Source of the DNA: Erythrobacter litoralis HTCC2594
GTDB lineage: Bacteria > Pseudomonadota > Alphaproteobacteria > Sphingomonadales > Sphingomonadaceae
DNA length: 64,000 nt
Assembly (NCBI RefSeq): GCF_000013005.1
Contig: NC_007722.1
Location: 67,501 to 131,500, forward strand
Reading direction: 5' to 3'
A program made the translations under genes and the position numbers. The notes below the pieces were generated by a model. It saw only the letters and a list, made by a program, of their open reading frames with translations, was not told the DNA's origin and ran no database searches. Of the stretch, positions 61,218-64,000 are shown one piece after another. Within the stretch, counting starts at the first letter, position 1. Each line of letters starts with the position of its first letter.

Positions 61218-63485
61218 ATGAGTGCTGCCGCCTCCGCCCGCCAGATCCTGACCGGCCTGCACGAGGTCATGGCCTCGCGCATGCATGCGCAGGGCAAGCT
61301 CGACCGCGTGGTCGAGATCATCGGCGAATCGCTCGATAGCGAAGTGTGCTCGATCTACCTGCTGCGCGAAGGCATGCTGGAGCTTTACGCGACCCGCGGC
61401 CTAAACAAGGAGGCTGTCCACGTCACGCGCATGGCAATCGGCGAGGGCCTGACCGGCACGTTGGTCGCCAACCAGGAAACGTTGAACCTCGCCGAAGCGC
61501 GCGCGCATCCCGATTTCCAGTACCGGCCCGAAACCGGCGAAGAGAAGTTTCACTCCTTTGCCGGTGTTCCGATCGTCTATCGCGAACGTGCCGTGGGCGC
61601 GCTCAACGTGCAGCACATGGATCCGCGCAAATACGAAGACGTCGAGATCGAGGCGCTGCAGACGACGGCCATGGTCCTTTCCGAACTGATCGGCGCGGCG
61701 GAACTGATCGACGAGGAAGAGGTCGGTGCCACCGAGGCGCAGACCGGACCGGCGCAGATCGAAGGGCTATCGCTCGTTTCGGGAATCGCCAGCGGTTTCG
61801 CGGTGTTCCACCAGCCGCGGGTGACTATCGACCAGGTCGTGGCCGATGACATCGAGGTCGAGCGGCAGCGCGTCTATCACGCCTTCGACAAGATGCGCGA
61901 CCAGATCGACGGGCTCTCGCAGCAGGCCGAATTCGGCAAGGGCGGCGAGCACGAGGACATCCTCGCGACATACAGGATGTTCGCTTACGACGAAGGCTGG
62001 TCGAGGCGCATCAACGAAGCCATCGACAGTGGGCTGACGGCGGAAGCCGCGATCGAGCGCGTGCAGCAGCGAACCCGGATGCGCATGCGCGAGATCGACG
62101 ATCCGCTGCTGGCCGAGCGCATGCATGATCTGGAAGATTTGTCCAACCGGTTGCTGCGGATCGTCTCGGGCCAGCTCGGCACGGCGGCCTCGCAGGGCCT
62201 GCGGCGCGACACGATCCTGATCGCGCGCAATCTCGGCCCGGCCGAGCTGCTCGAATACGACCGTCGGCGCCTGAAGGGCGTGATCCTAGAGGAAGGCTCG
62301 CTCACCGCGCATGTCGTGATCGTGGCGCGCGCGATGGGTATCCCGGTCCTCGGGCGGGTTCGCGGCTTGCGCGGGGTGGTGCGCGAAGGCGACGAAATTC
62401 TGCTCGACAGCGATGCCGGCATGGCCAACATCCGGCCGACGCAGCCGGTCGCCGATGCCTTCGACACACGCTTCGTGAAGAGCAAGGAACGCCAGGCCGC
62501 CTATGCCGAGTTGCGCGATGTCGAGCCGTTCACGCGCTGCGGCACCCGCATCCAGGTACTGATGAACGCCGGCCTGCGCGAGGATATGTCGAACCTGCCG
62601 TTGGTGGGCGCCGACGGGGTGGGGCTGTTCCGCACCGAATTCCAGTTTCTCGTTTCCGCCACCCTGCCGCAGCGGGAGCGGCAGACCCGGCTCTATCGCG
62701 ACGTTCTCGATGCGGCGGGCGGAAAGGAAGTGGTCTTTCGCACTGTCGATATCGGCGGCGACAAGGCGGTCCCGTATCTCGCTTCGGAGGAGGCAGAGAA
62801 CGACGAGAATCCCGCAATGGGCTGGCGCGCATTGCGGCTCGCGCTGGAACGCGAAGGCCTGCTCAAGGCGCAGGCGCGCGCGCTGCTGGAAGCTTCGGCC
62901 GGCAAGAAGCTCAACGTTATGTTCCCGATGGTCAGCGAACCGTGGGAATTCGATGCCGCCAAGGCTGTGTTCGACGACCAGATCGCTTTCCTGCGCAAGC
63001 AGAAGAAGATGCTGCCGGATGAAATCAATTTCGGCGCCATGCTGGAAGTGCCTTCGCTGGCCGAAGTGCTCGATCTCCTCATCCCGAAAGTGTCCTTCCT
63101 CTCGATCGGCACCAACGACCTGACGCAATTCCTGTTTGCCGCCGATCGGGCCAATCCGAAACTGGCGGCGCGCTATGACTGGCTCAGCCCCGCAATCCTG
63201 AGATTCCTGCGCCGGATCGTACAGGCGACCACCGGACACAATGTCGGTCTCGGCGTGTGCGGCGAGATGGGCGGCCGCAGGCTGGAGGCGCTGGCACTGC
63301 TGGGCCTCGGCATCCACCGGCTTTCGATTACGCCCGTCTCGGTCGGCCCGATCAAGGAACTGGTACGGCAGGTCGACCTCAAGCAGATCGAGGATGCGAT
63401 GAACGGCTGGCTCGCCTCGCCGCCGCCTTCCATGCGGGAGGCGATTACCGCATGGGCGCGCGAGCGGGACATCGATGTAGAGTGA
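61218..63485 (+). CDS. ptsP: PtsP, enzyme I of the nitrogen phosphotransferase system
   Basis: The 755-residue protein has an N-terminal GAF domain (about residues 15-160, ending before LIGAAELIDEEE) and a full enzyme I module. The phosphorylated His365 sits in GSLTAHVVIVARAMGIPVLG, followed by the PEP-binding barrel with LPLVGADGVGLFRTEF, LSIGTNDLTQFLFAADR and the active-site Cys of GVCGEMGG. It autophosphorylates from PEP and passes phosphate to NPr and then EIIA-Ntr, regulating potassium, carbon storage or stress responses. The GAF domain is expected to sense a small molecule. Partners ptsO and ptsN are not in the window. Confidence 0.95.
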   Translation: MSAAASARQILTGLHEVMASRMHAQGKLDRVVEIIGESLDSEVCSIYLLREGMLELYATRGLNKEAVHVTRMAIGEGLTGTLVANQETLNLAEARAHPDFQYRPETGEEKFHSFAGVPIVYRERAVGALNVQHMDPRKYEDVEIEALQTTAMVLSELIGAAELIDEEEVGATEAQTGPAQIEGLSLVSGIASGFAVFHQPRVTIDQVVADDIEVERQRVYHAFDKMRDQIDGLSQQAEFGKGGEHEDILATYRMFAYDEGWSRRINEAIDSGLTAEAAIERVQQRTRMRMREIDDPLLAERMHDLEDLSNRLLRIVSGQLGTAASQGLRRDTILIARNLGPAELLEYDRRRLKGVILEEGSLTAHVVIVARAMGIPVLGRVRGLRGVVREGDEILLDSDAGMANIRPTQPVADAFDTRFVKSKERQAAYAELRDVEPFTRCGTRIQVLMNAGLREDMSNLPLVGADGVGLFRTEFQFLVSATLPQRERQTRLYRDVLDAAGGKEVVFRTVDIGGDKAVPYLASEEAENDENPAMGWRALRLALEREGLLKAQARALLEASAGKKLNVMFPMVSEPWEFDAAKAVFDDQIAFLRKQKKMLPDEINFGAMLEVPSLAEVLDLLIPKVSFLSIGTNDLTQFLFAADRANPKLAARYDWLSPAILRFLRRIVQATTGHNVGLGVCGEMGGRRLEALALLGLGIHRLSITPVSVGPIKELVRQVDLKQIEDAMNGWLASPPPSMREAITAWARERDIDVE

Positions 63486-63608
63486 TATGCGGCGGAAAGT
63501 GGCGGCAGACTGTTCAAGCGCAGTCGCGGCGGCAATCATCGCTTGACAGGCACCGTTAAGCCCGCGGATGGTATTGGGCAAAGATAAAGCGGTCGTAACG
63601 GGTATAGA

Positions 63609-64000
63609 ATGGCAGATAACGAGGTCACCGAAGGCACGGCGGAGCTTTCGTTCGGAGCGGGCGAACGCCTGCGCGCCGAGCGCGAGCGGCAGGATCTGAC
63701 GCTGGAGCAGATCGCGGCCAAGACCCGCATTCCCAAACGGCACATCGAATCCATCGAGGCAAGCGATTTCACCGCGCTTCCGGCAGCGCCGTATGCGGTC
63801 GGCTTCTCGAAGACATACGCCAAGGTGCTCGGCCTCGACCCGGAGGAGATTGCCGAGCAGGTCCGTACCGATCTCGGCGCGGAAGACCCGGCCGAGCGGT
63901 ATGGCCAGGCGAGCGGGCTCGAACCCGGCGATCCGGCACGGGTTCCCTCGCGCGGTCTCGTGTTCTTCTCGATCGCGGCCATTGTGCTGCTGCTGGCGGG
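63609..64000 (+). CDS. RodZ-like helix-turn-helix membrane protein (cut by window end)
   Basis: The visible 130 residues contain an N-terminal HTH_25 domain (GERLRAERERQDLTLEQIA, then AKTRIPKRHIESIEASDF, YAVGFSKTYAKVLGLD) and the start of a TM helix (GLVFFSIAAIVLLLAG). This is the RodZ architecture: cytosolic HTH, linker, one TM helix, with a periplasmic domain beyond the edge. RodZ links MreB to the cell-wall machinery. A ttgaca at 63543 could be part of the promoter. Confidence 0.82.
   Translation, partial: MADNEVTEGTAELSFGAGERLRAERERQDLTLEQIAAKTRIPKRHIESIEASDFTALPAAPYAVGFSKTYAKVLGLDPEEIAEQVRTDLGAEDPAERYGQASGLEPGDPARVPSRGLVFFSIAAIVLLLA

Overview
The window looks like chromosome of a sphingomonad-type alphaproteobacterium, most likely an Erythrobacter/Qipengyuania-like member of Sphingomonadales. 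The reasons are the rRNA operon order (23S, 5S, initiator tRNA), high GC, three large TonB-dependent receptors, a sphingosine-1-phosphate-lyase-like enzyme (these bacteria make sphingolipids), a DUF1465/RcdA-type protein and a copy of the palindromic intergenic repeat familiar from sphingomonad genomes. No transposase, integrase, phage gene or CRISPR array was seen. The genus is an inference; the order-level call is fairly safe.

Layout. 1-1567: end of an rRNA operon (23S 3' part, 5S, tRNA-fMet, terminator). 1686-5302: exported trypsin-like protease, sphingosine-phosphate-lyase-like PLP enzyme, small acidic lipoprotein. 5325-9890: a TIR-TM-TolB/TPR protein divergent from an overlapping pair, an SLOG-domain protein with four predicted TM helices and a small potassium-channel-like protein. 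This has the parts list of an immune or stress-signalling module. 9903-26618: a CoA-ester catabolic block with a thiolase-like enzyme, three MFS transporters, two acyl-CoA dehydrogenases, an acyl-CoA synthetase, a serine hydrolase, a FadJ-like bifunctional enzyme and a TonB receptor whose reading frame is broken by one missing base.

26626-34575: a GST, then seven genes in three translationally coupled units. These are a MerA/Lpd-like flavoprotein with a radical SAM enzyme; an ArsM-type arsenite methyltransferase with an NAD-dependent epimerase; and a MATE exporter with two glycosyltransferase-like proteins of the TIGR04282 and TIGR04283 types, which occur in arsenosugar loci. Together they read as an organoarsenical (arsenosugar-like) biosynthesis and export cluster, with a radical SAM enzyme that does not look like textbook ArsS. 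A true ArsC arsenate reductase lies 3 kb further on, divergent from a Fur-box-preceded siderophore receptor. It would supply arsenite from arsenate taken up.

34679-54676 is mixed housekeeping and accessory metabolism: an orphan [2Fe-2S] subunit, siderophore receptor, arsC, MFS, phospholipid-methyltransferase-like enzyme, lipB with a lipoprotein, CitE-like lyase with an ene-reductase, a DMT exporter, DUF2254, nadA, an acyl-CoA synthetase, a TPR-sulfotransferase and a third TonB receptor. 55082-64000: BCCT transporter, DUF4230, metallo-hydrolase, glycerol kinase, DUF1465, two small DUF465 genes, the nitrogen-PTS enzyme I PtsP, and the start of a RodZ-like gene cut by the window edge.

All functional statements come from reading motifs and gene order by eye. 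No database search was run.
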